Of a stretch of 17,716 bases of DNA, positions 6,313 to 14,046 are shown one piece after another. Position 1 is the first letter of the stretch. Each line of letters starts with the position of its first letter. The notes under the pieces were generated by a model. That model was not told the DNA's origin. It was given only the letters and a program-made list of their open reading frames with translations, and ran no database searches. Source of the DNA: Acidaminococcus fermentans (GTDB lineage Bacteria > Bacillota_C > Negativicutes > Acidaminococcales > Acidaminococcaceae); assembly GCA_004555735.1 (NCBI GenBank), contig SFHH01000021.1, forward strand, positions 1 through 17,716, in the 5' to 3' direction. Position numbers and translations under genes: made by a program.

Positions 6313-7799
6313 TTCTCCGCCCCTCCTTTATCCAGTTCGCTGGCTTCATACAGAGCCCCTTCCATGGCCATGGCCTTGTTCAAACATTCCTGGTGTTCAT
6401 CTTCCGGGACACTGTCAATGACGATACCGCCTCCGGAACGAACGGTGACCTTTCCATTTTTCAGAAAGGCAGAGTGGATGAATACGCAGAAATCTGCATC
6501 TCCTGTCAAGCTAATCTGCCCCAAGGTGCTGCCATAGATTCCCCGCCGGTTCTTCTCGATAGCGTTGATCAGTTCGCAACCGTGGATTTTAGGAGAACCG
6601 GACACAACGCCGGCAGGCACCGTCATATCGATCACATCAAGGGCGGTCTTGTCACTCCGCAGCCGGCCTGTCACCGTAGTACCGATATGCATAACACGGG
6701 CGCAGCGGACGACCTTCAGATAATCCCGGATGCCGATGGAATCGAAATCACAGACAGCACCGAATTCGTTCCGAGCATCATCCACCAGCATATTGTGTTC
6801 ATCCAGGGATTTTTGATCCGCCAGCAGTTCCCGCTCATTCTTCAAATCTTCCTCTTTGGTTTTGCCCCGGGCCGCCGTCCCAGCCAGGGGATTCATATAA
6901 AGCTGCCCTTGCTGCAGTGTGATGGTGGCTTCCGGAGAAGCGATGGCACATTCAGCATCATCGCTGCTGAAATAGCACATATAGCGGGTAGGATCATTTT
7001 TCCGCAGCACCCGGTAAGCACTCAGGAGGCTGCCCCGGGCCGGAGCTGTCACTGCATTGGACAGTACGATCTGGCAGGTCTCTCCTCTGCGGATGTCTTT
7101 CCGAGCCTGGTCCACCATCCGGATATAATCCTGGAGCTGGAACATGGGCTGGAAGCTACCGGTGATAGCAAAAGGCGGCACTCCATCCCGAGGAGCCTTC
7201 CCGAGCATAGTTTCCATTTCATCCAGCATGAACAGGGCTTTCCGGTAATTCTCTTCCAAATGGTCAATTCCAATATCCACAATAAGGAGGATTTCCTGCT
7301 GCTGCCGGTCCAAGACAAAAAGTTTATCGAAAAAGAACAGGTCCATATCTTTGAACTGCTCAGGATTCTCCTCGTTCCACTGGATTTCCGGCTCCGCATA
7401 TTTGATATATTCATAGGCAAAATAGCCAGCCAATCCCCCAATGAACGGAGGCAAACCTTCCACATAAGGCGCCTTATGGGCTGCAAGAACTCCAGCCAAC
7501 ACCTGGGACGGATCCGTGCAGGGATAGGAAACCGCTGTGCCTCCCTGATCCACTGTCATGATTCCATCCGTGCAGGAAAATTCCAGTGCCGGTGCAAAAC
7601 CGATCACTGCATACCGTTCCCAGCGGATTTCTTTTCCAGTATCCACCGTATGGTCCATCACATAGACCTGTTTGCTGAGACTCCGGGCCATTTCAGCCAA
7701 GTCCTCTACTGTAAGTCCTCCGGCCGGCACCCGCTTCACCACCGGGACCATGCCATAACCAGGAGCCATCTTTCTACATTCTTCCAAAGAAGTTGTCAT
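6309..7799 (-). CDS. trpE: Anthranilate-synthase component I-type chorismate-binding enzyme
   Basis: The 496-residue protein belongs to the TrpE/PabB family, which aminates chorismate using ammonia from the amidotransferase. The catalytic domain (about 215-485) is intact. It has MNPLAGTAARG (303-311), LLADQKSLDEHNMLVDDAR (325-343), VMHIGTTVTGRL, PAGVVSGSPKIHGCELINAI (395-414, exactly 20 residues), RRGIYGS, and PEDEHQECLNKA near the end. In the PI(A/K)GT motif it has Ala306, as TrpE does, whereas PabB carries the catalytic Lys there; this favours anthranilate synthase. The N-terminal domain lacks the LLES tryptophan-binding motif: the aligned part reads YVMDHTVDTGKEIRWERY, so feedback control by Trp may be absent. 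The ATG at 7797-7799 follows a GGAAGGG sequence and lies 18 nt after the transporter stop. No other trp gene is in view, so the pathway assignment is tentative. Confidence 0.82.
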   Translation of the reverse strand: MTTSLEECRKMAPGYGMVPVVKRVPAGGLTVEDLAEMARSLSKQVYVMDHTVDTGKEIRWERYAVIGFAPALEFSCTDGIMTVDQGGTAVSYPCTDPSQVLAGVLAAHKAPYVEGLPPFIGGLAGYFAYEYIKYAEPEIQWNEENPEQFKDMDLFFFDKLFVLDRQQQEILLIVDIGIDHLEENYRKALFMLDEMETMLGKAPRDGVPPFAITGSFQPMFQLQDYIRMVDQARKDIRRGETCQIVLSNAVTAPARGSLLSAYRVLRKNDPTRYMCYFSSDDAECAIASPEATITLQQGQLYMNPLAGTAARGKTKEEDLKNERELLADQKSLDEHNMLVDDARNEFGAVCDFDSIGIRDYLKVVRCARVMHIGTTVTGRLRSDKTALDVIDMTVPAGVVSGSPKIHGCELINAIEKNRRGIYGSTLGQISLTGDADFCVFIHSAFLKNGKVTVRSGGGIVIDSVPEDEHQECLNKAMAMEGALYEASELDKGGAEK

Positions 7800-7817
7800 A
7801 TCTTCCCTTCCCCTTTC

Positions 7818-9281
7818 TTACAACATACCTGCCATAAAGACGGAAGCCAAAGGATATCCGATGACTGCTGCCAAGACAGCCGACAGAACGACAACCAGAT
7901 AGCCGTATTTCAGGAGCATATCCTGCCGCACAAACCCCTGCCCGATGCCAATGGCCACAAGGGGCTGAGCAGAAGGTGTCGCCACGGCAAAAGCTCCGGC
8001 ATAGCTTACAAGAGCTGCCAATGCCGCGCCGTTCATGGTACCTCCGGAAGCCACAAAGAGAGGCAGTCCGATGGACAGTACCAGGGTGATGGAAACCAGG
8101 TTCGAGCAGATGTTAGTCATCAATGCACATAACAAAATCAGGAAGAACACACAAACTAAAGGTGATACTCCTGCAATAATCGGTTTCACGGCCGTCCCGA
8201 TATATGTGGTGAAACCAATCTGGCTGTTAGAAAGGGCACTAGACAAAGCCAGAACGGCAGCTGACATGATGACACAGACCCAAGATACCCCATGGGCTAG
8301 GGCATCAGAATAATCCATCAGTGGCTTTCCTTCTTCATCGGTGAGGATGCACAGGACGATGGTCCCCAGAAGGGGCGGCATGGTAATGCCAAAACTGCTG
8401 ATCCACTTGGAAATCCCAGGAAGGAGGGACATGGTCAGGCTAGGCAGCACCCACAGGGCTACTACGCACAGGAATACCCCGCAGACGATGGATTCTTTCC
8501 GGCCCATCGGAGGCATGCCTTCTGTCAGTTTGTTGATATCCAGATTGGCCAAAGGACTCATATCCGGTTTCAAAAGGAAGCGGAACACAGCCAGCATCAA
8601 AAAGAACACCAGGATTCCCACCGGCATGCAGGCGCCCATGTAACTAGTGTAACTGATGGTCTGCCCTGTAGCCGCTTCATACAATCCCAGTCCCAGGATA
8701 GGACCATCGTGGGCAATGGGTGTCATGCCAGATCCCAGACAGCAAGCCATGGTCTGACCCACCATGATCATGGAGGCCAGCCGGCTTCCCTTTTCCAAAT
8801 GGAGCATAGCAAATATTTCTTCACTGATGGCAATATAGGTCACAAAAAGAACAGTCGGCGACATGATCCAGGCTGCCACCATCATGGACATGAAATAAAA
8901 AGTACAGAACCACCAAGGGCTGCGCCGCGCCAGCTTCCGAGTAATGAACCAAACTGCCACCCGCTTCATAAAAGGAGTCCTGGCCAGGGTATAAGAACAC
9001 ATGAACGTAAAAATCAGGAAGGTAACGATCTGGGACCCCACAGATCCAGCCAAGATTTTACTGAAGTTCAGTTCTGGAATGAAGGCCAGAGCGCCCAGGC
9101 ACAGGGCGCTGGGCCAGTGGACCCCGATGTTCAGCCAAAGAATCAGCGTCCCGATGAACAGCAGGAATACCTGCATGGCAGAAGCCGGCATACCCACCGG
9201 TCGGGGGAAGACTCTCCCCAAAAAGATCAGTACCAGTGACAGGAGGATCACTCCTGCCCGTTTTCCATTTTTCCCATCCAA
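7818..9281 (-). CDS. DASS/SLC13 (CitT-like) anion transporter
   Basis: This is an integral membrane carrier of about 487 residues with roughly 11 to 13 hydrophobic segments, starting with GVILLSLVLIFLG. The layout is that of the divalent anion:sodium symporter superfamily. Two related halves each carry a re-entrant hairpin: MSPTVLFVTYIAI with MTPIAHDGPILGLGL in the first, and MTNICSNLVSITLVLSIGLPL with ATPSAQPLVAIGIG in the second. These occupy the positions of the SNT and TPPN sodium/substrate motifs but differ from consensus, so the substrate is not predictable; citrate, dicarboxylates and other organic acids are typical. The frame opens with a GTG (9288-9290) that overlaps the AGGAGG at 9290-9295. 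The TTG at 9279-9281, 8 nt from that site, is the better start. It is the first gene of an operon with trpE and the amidotransferase, which hints at moving a precursor or product of that enzyme. Confidence 0.88.
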   Translation of the reverse strand: MDGKNGKRAGVILLSLVLIFLGRVFPRPVGMPASAMQVFLLFIGTLILWLNIGVHWPSALCLGALAFIPELNFSKILAGSVGSQIVTFLIFTFMCSYTLARTPFMKRVAVWFITRKLARRSPWWFCTFYFMSMMVAAWIMSPTVLFVTYIAISEEIFAMLHLEKGSRLASMIMVGQTMACCLGSGMTPIAHDGPILGLGLYEAATGQTISYTSYMGACMPVGILVFFLMLAVFRFLLKPDMSPLANLDINKLTEGMPPMGRKESIVCGVFLCVVALWVLPSLTMSLLPGISKWISSFGITMPPLLGTIVLCILTDEEGKPLMDYSDALAHGVSWVCVIMSAAVLALSSALSNSQIGFTTYIGTAVKPIIAGVSPLVCVFFLILLCALMTNICSNLVSITLVLSIGLPLFVASGGTMNGAALAALVSYAGAFAVATPSAQPLVAIGIGQGFVRQDMLLKYGYLVVVLSAVLAAVIGYPLASVFMAGML

Positions 9282-9346
9282 TCTCAACACCTCCTATAAA
9301 CTACCTTGCTACCTATTGTGGCGGGAAAAGTATAGTATATAAGAAG

Positions 9347-9375
9347 AGTATAGGCTCCCCATAAGAGAAAGTAAA
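9347..9375 (-). promoter_or_regulatory. Predicted promoter of the transporter-trpE-amidotransferase operon
   Basis: TTTACT (9370-9375) and TATACT (9347-9352) are spaced 17 nt apart on the minus strand, giving a 5' leader of about 60 nt. The leader has no T-box, attenuator hairpin or Trp-rich leader peptide that I can see. Confidence 0.6.
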
Positions 9376-9436
9376 TATTTCTCGGACATTTTCTATGTTT
9401 TTCCAGTTCTTAAAAGTTTTTTCTGTTAACACAATT

Positions 9437-9473
9437 AAAAAAGGCTGCTGCACACGAAGTACAGCAGCCTTTT
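9437..9473 (-). terminator. Rho-independent terminator of rpoD
   Basis: A perfect 8-bp stem GGCTGCTG/CAGCAGCC with an 11-nt loop is flanked by A and T runs on both sides. On the minus strand it ends in six U. It lies 18 nt after the rpoD stop codon and could also act on the plus strand. Confidence 0.88.
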
Positions 9474-9491
9474 CAATTGTATTACAATGAT

Positions 9492-11267
9492 TTATTCCAA
9501 GAATTCCTTCAGTGGTTTGCTCCGTTTGGGGCTCCGGAGTTTCCGCAGGGCTTTGGCCTCGATCTGCCGGATCCGTTCACGGGTCACGCCGAAGTACTGG
9601 CCCACTTCTTCCAGGGTCCGGGTACGGCCGTCCAGCAGACCGAACCGCAGTTCCAGCACCCGGCGTTCCCGGGCGCTGAGATGCTCCTGGAGCACCTTGC
9701 CCAGCTGTTCCTGGAGCAGGGTGTAGGAAGCAGCATCTGCCGGTGAAGGGGCTTCCTGATCCTCGATGAAGTCTCCCAAATGGGAATCTTCCTCTTCCCC
9801 GATAGGAGTTTCCAGAGAAACCGGTTCCTGGGCGATCTTCTGGATTTCCCGGACCCGTTCCACAGGCACATCCATTTCCTTGGCGATTTCTTCCGGTGTC
9901 GGTTCCCGTCCCAGCTCCTGGAGCAGCTGCCGGGATACCCGCACCAGTTTATTGATGGTTTCCACCATATGCACCGGGATCCGGATGGTCCGGGCCTGGT
10001 CGGCGATGGCACGGGTAATGGCCTGCCGGATCCACCAAGTAGCATACGTACTGAATTTGAATCCTTTGTTGTAATCGAACTTTTCAACAGCCTTGATCAG
10101 CCCCAGATTCCCTTCCTGGATCAAATCCAGGAACAGCATCCCACGGCCCACATACCGTTTGGCAATGCTGACCACCAGCCGGAGGTTGGCTTCCGACAGG
10201 CATTTCTTGGCATTGTCTCCACAGAATTCCATCCGGTGGAGCAGCCGGTTGAACCGTTTCTCCTCCGTTTCGATCTGCTGCCGGGTCTCGTCATCCACTT
10301 TTTGGTGGCTGACTTTTTCGTCGACCACCGCAAAGAGCTCCTGCAGCGTCCCCAGGCAGCTGTTTTCAGCTTCTTCTCCCGTTGGATCCGGAGCATTCTT
10401 CTGCACATGGGCGATCTTATACTTGTTTTCCTGCAGTAGCCGATGGAGCCGCTTCTTTTCATCCATGGTAAAGGCGCTGATCAGCTTCTGATACTGGTCA
10501 AACTCCAGCACATGGCCGTCGCCAGCCAATTCCTGGGCCTTCCGGTAGGTCAGGGAGACGCTCCGGTTGTCCACCCAGATGCTTTCCTTGGTCAACAGTT
10601 CATTGGCCTCTTCCAGCAGTTTCCCGATGGAAAGCCGTTTGTTCACCGGCTCGAATTCTCCCTCCGGCTTTTCTCCCTTCAGGATGGCCTTGGCCTGGTT
10701 GCCTTTGTCAGCCCGTTTGGCCAGCTTGATTTCATCGTCCCCGGCCAAAAGAGGCACCCGGCCGATTTCCTTCAGATACATGCGGACCGGGTCATCCACG
10801 ATGACCCCTTCCGGAACGGACAGGTTGGCCAGTTCCGTTTCATCCACCTTCAGCTCTTCTTCATCGATGGTCTCCGGTTCTTCATCTTCGGACCCGTCAT
10901 CGATCACTTCAATGTTCTTCTCTGCCAGTTTGGAATAGATAGCATCCATCTCATCCACAGAGACAGCATCTTCGTTCTGCAGCCGGTCCTGAATCTCCTT
11001 ATAGGTGAGAACGCCATGATTCTTTTTGGCCAGCGCTTCGAATTCCGCTAAGTACTCCGCCGCGGTTTTGGGCTTATCTTTCTTGCCTGCCTTACTCTTG
11101 CTTTTCGTTCCTGAACCCGCCTTTCCCGTGGTTTTTGCCGCCTTCTTCTTTTTGGGAGCAGCCTTGGCTTTCTCCACTGCCGTGGGCTGGGCCTCACTCT
11201 GTCCTTTCTTTGCTGCTGCCGTGGCAGTCAGCTGCGGCTCCAATTCTTTCTTTTCTTTTTCAGTCAT
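9492..11267 (-). CDS. rpoD: Primary sigma factor RpoD (sigma-70/SigA)
   Basis: This is the housekeeping sigma subunit that directs RNA polymerase to promoters. The 591-residue order is as follows. A Lys/Ala-rich tail (1-68) is followed by region 1.1 (about 70-125), an acidic linker, and region 1.2 (IVDDPVRMYLKEIGRVPLL, 156-174). A long non-conserved segment (about 190-355) comes next. Region 2 follows (NLRLVVSIAKRYVGRGM, then FDYNKGFKFSTYATWWIRQA, 397-416). Region 3 has RTIRIPVHMVETINKL. Region 4 has RERRVLELRFGL and an HTH, TLEEVGQYFGVTRERIRQIE (551-570). The start ATG follows AAGGAGGG with a 9-nt spacer. It lies 51 nt behind dnaG and is probably cotranscribed with it. The tail and the roughly 165-residue insert make it far longer than Bacillus SigA (about 370 residues). 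Confidence 0.98.
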   Translation of the reverse strand: MTEKEKKELEPQLTATAAAKKGQSEAQPTAVEKAKAAPKKKKAAKTTGKAGSGTKSKSKAGKKDKPKTAAEYLAEFEALAKKNHGVLTYKEIQDRLQNEDAVSVDEMDAIYSKLAEKNIEVIDDGSEDEEPETIDEEELKVDETELANLSVPEGVIVDDPVRMYLKEIGRVPLLAGDDEIKLAKRADKGNQAKAILKGEKPEGEFEPVNKRLSIGKLLEEANELLTKESIWVDNRSVSLTYRKAQELAGDGHVLEFDQYQKLISAFTMDEKKRLHRLLQENKYKIAHVQKNAPDPTGEEAENSCLGTLQELFAVVDEKVSHQKVDDETRQQIETEEKRFNRLLHRMEFCGDNAKKCLSEANLRLVVSIAKRYVGRGMLFLDLIQEGNLGLIKAVEKFDYNKGFKFSTYATWWIRQAITRAIADQARTIRIPVHMVETINKLVRVSRQLLQELGREPTPEEIAKEMDVPVERVREIQKIAQEPVSLETPIGEEEDSHLGDFIEDQEAPSPADAASYTLLQEQLGKVLQEHLSARERRVLELRFGLLDGRTRTLEEVGQYFGVTRERIRQIEAKALRKLRSPKRSKPLKEFLE

Positions 11268-11318
11268 TGGGGCGTTCCCTCCTTTCCTGCAAATGAGGAA
11301 AATCCTCCTGTTCCGGAT

Positions 11319-13127
11319 TTATACCGGAGCTGTTAATTTTCCTATCTCCAATTTTATTCGCCGGCATTCCTCTAATTCCTGCAAAAATTTTTCATTTCCC
11401 TCTTTTTCATACTTTTCCGCCAGTTGGCTGTGTTTTTCATATTCCCGGTCCAGGGCCGCAATCTGCAGCCGGTTGAGGCAGTCCGTCAGGATGGAAGGCA
11501 ACGTGCTCTCCTGGACATTCAGGCTCAGGATCCCTGTCAATTCTGCCGCTCCCGGTCCGTCCAGGCGGGAAAAGAGATCCCGGGGATCCTGGAAAGTCCC
11601 GTTCTGGACCATCTGCAGGAATACCGTGAAGATTTCCTGCCGGGCCGGCGTGGTAAAGGAATCCACATGGGCGATCCCCTCCTGTCCCGGCTGGGGCGGT
11701 ATCCCCTGGAGGAACGCACGGAGCACCAGCCGTTCTGCCTGTTCCGTAGGACTGGACACTTTCACGGTCCGCTGGGTCAGCCATTCTGGGTTGTACTTTT
11801 TCCCCGTTTCCTGATGGGTCAGTTTCCGGTATTCACTCTGGATCAGCCCCTCCTCGATGGACAGGCGGCGGGAAAGATCCCGGATCCGTTCCCCCACTTC
11901 TACATCGCTCTGGCAGTCCAGGAAGAAGGGCAGCACCCGGTCCACGGCCTCCACTTTGCCTCCCAGGGTTTCTGTGTCACATTCCCCCAGCACCGTATCC
12001 ACCTGGTAATCCATCCCCGGACGGGCGTTCCGCATCAGCTCTTCAAAAGCTTCCCGGCCTTCCTTCCGGATGAATTCATCCGGATCCTTCCCGTCCGTCA
12101 CATGCATCACCCGGCATTTGAGCCCGGCCCGAAGGGCTAGGGGGATGGCCCGCATGGCAGCCGCCCGGCCGGCCCGGTCACTGTCGAAGCAGAAGATCAC
12201 TTCCGGTGCCAGCCGTTTCAAAAGAGCCGCCTGGTGTTCCGTAAAGGCCGTCCCCATGGAAGCCACCGCCCAGTCGATTCCTGCAGCATGGAGGCTGATG
12301 GCATCCATATGGCCTTCTACGATCAGGGCCTGCTGCCGTTTCCGGATGGCGGCAGAAGCCCGGTCCAGGCCAAAGAGCAGATTCCCCTTGTGGAACCAGG
12401 CTGTTTCTCCCGTATTCATGTATTTGGCCGGAGATGCATCCTTATCCAGGATCCGTCCAGTGAAGCCCACCACCTTGCCCCGAGGATTCCGGATGGGGAT
12501 CATCACCCTAGCCCGGAATTTATCATAAATGCCATTTCCCCGCTGCCGCTGGCTCACCAGCCCAGCCTTGAGCAGCACGGCCTCCGAGACACCTCTTTTT
12601 TCCAGGGCCTGAGATAAGGTATGGAAATCCGGAGGCGCCATCCCCAGATCAAAGGAATCGATGATGTCCCTTCCGATTCCCCGGCCGGCCAGATACTTGA
12701 GTCCTTTTTCCCCGTACCGGGTATTCACCAGGCAGGAATGGAAGAAACGGGAAGCCAGATCGTTGGCTGCCATGACTTCCTTTGTTTCCTTTTCCCGGGC
12801 GATTTCCTGGGCCGATTTGGCCCGTTCCGGGACCGGGATCCCGTACTTTTCCGCCAATTGTTTCATGGCATCGAAAAAGGACAGGTTATCCCGTTTCATC
12901 ACATAGGAAAACACATCTCCCCCTGCGCCGCAGCCGAAACAGTGGTACAGCCCTCGGGCCGGATCCACCGTAAAGGAAGGTGTCTTTTCTCCGTGAAAGG
13001 GACAGCAGCCCCAGTACCGGCTGCCCTTCCGCTTCAGGTCCACGGTTTCCGAGACGATGCTTACGATGTCCGCCGCCTGGCGCACCTGCTCTTTGAAATT
13101 GGCAAATTTCTCTTTCATATCATCCAT
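11319..13127 (-). CDS. dnaG: DNA primase
   Basis: DnaG makes the RNA primers for replication and docks on the DnaB helicase. The product of about 602 residues has a CHC2 zinc ribbon with ligands in CPFHGEKTPSF and YHCFGCGAGGDVF (Cys42, His45, Cys63, Cys66). The primase core follows (YDKFRARVMIPIRNPRGKVV). The TOPRIM fold has EGHMD (271-275) and the metal-binding FDSDRAG (314-320). A helical C-terminal helicase-binding region of about 150 residues ends the protein. Several starts are possible. The ATG at 13125-13127 has TAAGGA 8 nt upstream; the ATG at 13134-13136 has only a weaker AGGA, and the first in-frame TTG (13152-13154) is less likely. A terminator separates it from the upstream PPSR gene, and rpoD follows after 51 nt. 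No convincing promoter is visible in the short gap. Confidence 0.97.
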   Translation of the reverse strand: MDDMKEKFANFKEQVRQAADIVSIVSETVDLKRKGSRYWGCCPFHGEKTPSFTVDPARGLYHCFGCGAGGDVFSYVMKRDNLSFFDAMKQLAEKYGIPVPERAKSAQEIAREKETKEVMAANDLASRFFHSCLVNTRYGEKGLKYLAGRGIGRDIIDSFDLGMAPPDFHTLSQALEKRGVSEAVLLKAGLVSQRQRGNGIYDKFRARVMIPIRNPRGKVVGFTGRILDKDASPAKYMNTGETAWFHKGNLLFGLDRASAAIRKRQQALIVEGHMDAISLHAAGIDWAVASMGTAFTEHQAALLKRLAPEVIFCFDSDRAGRAAAMRAIPLALRAGLKCRVMHVTDGKDPDEFIRKEGREAFEELMRNARPGMDYQVDTVLGECDTETLGGKVEAVDRVLPFFLDCQSDVEVGERIRDLSRRLSIEEGLIQSEYRKLTHQETGKKYNPEWLTQRTVKVSSPTEQAERLVLRAFLQGIPPQPGQEGIAHVDSFTTPARQEIFTVFLQMVQNGTFQDPRDLFSRLDGPGAAELTGILSLNVQESTLPSILTDCLNRLQIAALDREYEKHSQLAEKYEKEGNEKFLQELEECRRIKLEIGKLTAPV

Positions 13128-13171
13128 GGAACTCATCCTTATTCTTTCCTGCAATACTGTATCTATTCGAC

Positions 13172-13206
13172 AAAAAAGAAGGAATTCCTGCTTTTACAGG
13201 AATTCC
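13172..13206 (-). terminator. Rho-independent terminator after the PPSR gene
   Basis: A perfect 10-bp stem GGAATTCCTG/CAGGAATTCC (13181-13190 and 13197-13206) with a 6-nt loop is followed on the minus strand by TTCTTTTTTG. It ends the ccpN-PPSR unit before dnaG. Confidence 0.85.
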
Positions 13207-13224
13207 CCTTGACAGATTCAATTT

Positions 13225-14046
13225 TCAGGATTCATAGTCAAAGCGTTTCCGCAGATATTCCAGGATCAGGCTGGCGGTTTCTTCGATGGCCCGGTTGGAC
13301 ACATTGATGATCATGCAGTGGAGCTGCTGCATGATGGCCCGGGCGTATTCCAGTTCTTCCTGGATCCGGTGGATGTCCGCATAGTTGGCTCCATCGGTGA
13401 GCCCCATGGCCTTCAAGCGGGCACAGCGGATCTCATTGAGCTTGTAGGGATCGATCAGAAGGCCGATGATCCGGCTGGAAGGCACCTTGAACAGTTCCTC
13501 CGGCGGGGGGATCTCCGGCACTAGGGGGACATTGGCCACTTTCAGCTGTTTATTGGCCAGGTACATGGAAAGCGGCGTCTTGGACGTCCGGGAAACGCCG
13601 ATGATGACCAGATCCGCTTTGGCCAGGCCCCAGGGATTCTTGCCGTCATCATATTTGATGGCGAATTCCACTGCCGCCACCCGTTTGAAATACTCATGGT
13701 CCAGGGCATGGATCAGACCGGGCTGGTTCTTGGGCAGCAGGCCGGAAGTCTTTTCGATGGCCTTCAGCACGGGCCCCAGGATGTCCACCACTTCCACGTC
13801 CAGTTCTATGGCTTTCTGGGCCACCGCTTCCCGCATTTCCGGAGAAACGATGGTGTAGCAGACAATGGCATTCTGTTCCTTGGCTTCGGTAAGGATCTTG
13901 TCGATCTGTTCCACACTCTTCACATAGGGAACTCGGATGATATCGAATTTTTCCTGGACAAACTGGCTGGTGGTGGCTTTCACCACCGATTCCGAAGTTT
14001 CTCCGATGGAATCTGAAATGGCATAGATGATCGGTGCTTTAGCTAT
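13225..14046 (-). CDS. PEP synthase regulatory protein (PPSR, DUF299 kinase/pyrophosphorylase)
   Basis: This family phosphorylates (with ADP) and dephosphorylates a Thr next to the catalytic His of PEP synthase or pyruvate phosphate dikinase, switching it off and on. Family marks are a conserved N-terminus PIIYAISDSIGETSESV, a P-loop GVSRTSKTPLSMYLA (about 150-164), NVPLVPEIPPPEELF and IGLLIDPYKLNEIR. The conserved N-terminus lies upstream of any ATG, GTG or TTG in the frame. Between an in-frame TAG and that motif the only plausible start is ATA at 14044-14046, 8 nt from AAGGAGG. Starting there gives 273 residues, close to known members (about 270-277). The next canonical start, a GTG at 13984-13986, would delete the conserved SDSIGET. 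The gene overlaps the end of the upstream repressor by 8 nt. The likely target, ppsA, is nearby and carries the matching Thr-x-His site. Confidence 0.9.
   Translation of the reverse strand: MAKAPIIYAISDSIGETSESVVKATTSQFVQEKFDIIRVPYVKSVEQIDKILTEAKEQNAIVCYTIVSPEMREAVAQKAIELDVEVVDILGPVLKAIEKTSGLLPKNQPGLIHALDHEYFKRVAAVEFAIKYDDGKNPWGLAKADLVIIGVSRTSKTPLSMYLANKQLKVANVPLVPEIPPPEELFKVPSSRIIGLLIDPYKLNEIRCARLKAMGLTDGANYADIHRIQEELEYARAIMQQLHCMIINVSNRAIEETASLILEYLRKRFDYES

Noticed and set aside
6303..8132. Open frame of 609 codons on the plus strand opposite trpE
   Set aside because: Shadow frame. The minus strand here holds two genes with intact family motifs and proper spacing.
9282..9346. Tryptophan attenuator or T-box in the leader of the transporter-trpE operon
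   Set aside because: There is no T-box sequence, no Trp-codon-rich leader peptide and no competing hairpins in the roughly 60-nt leader.
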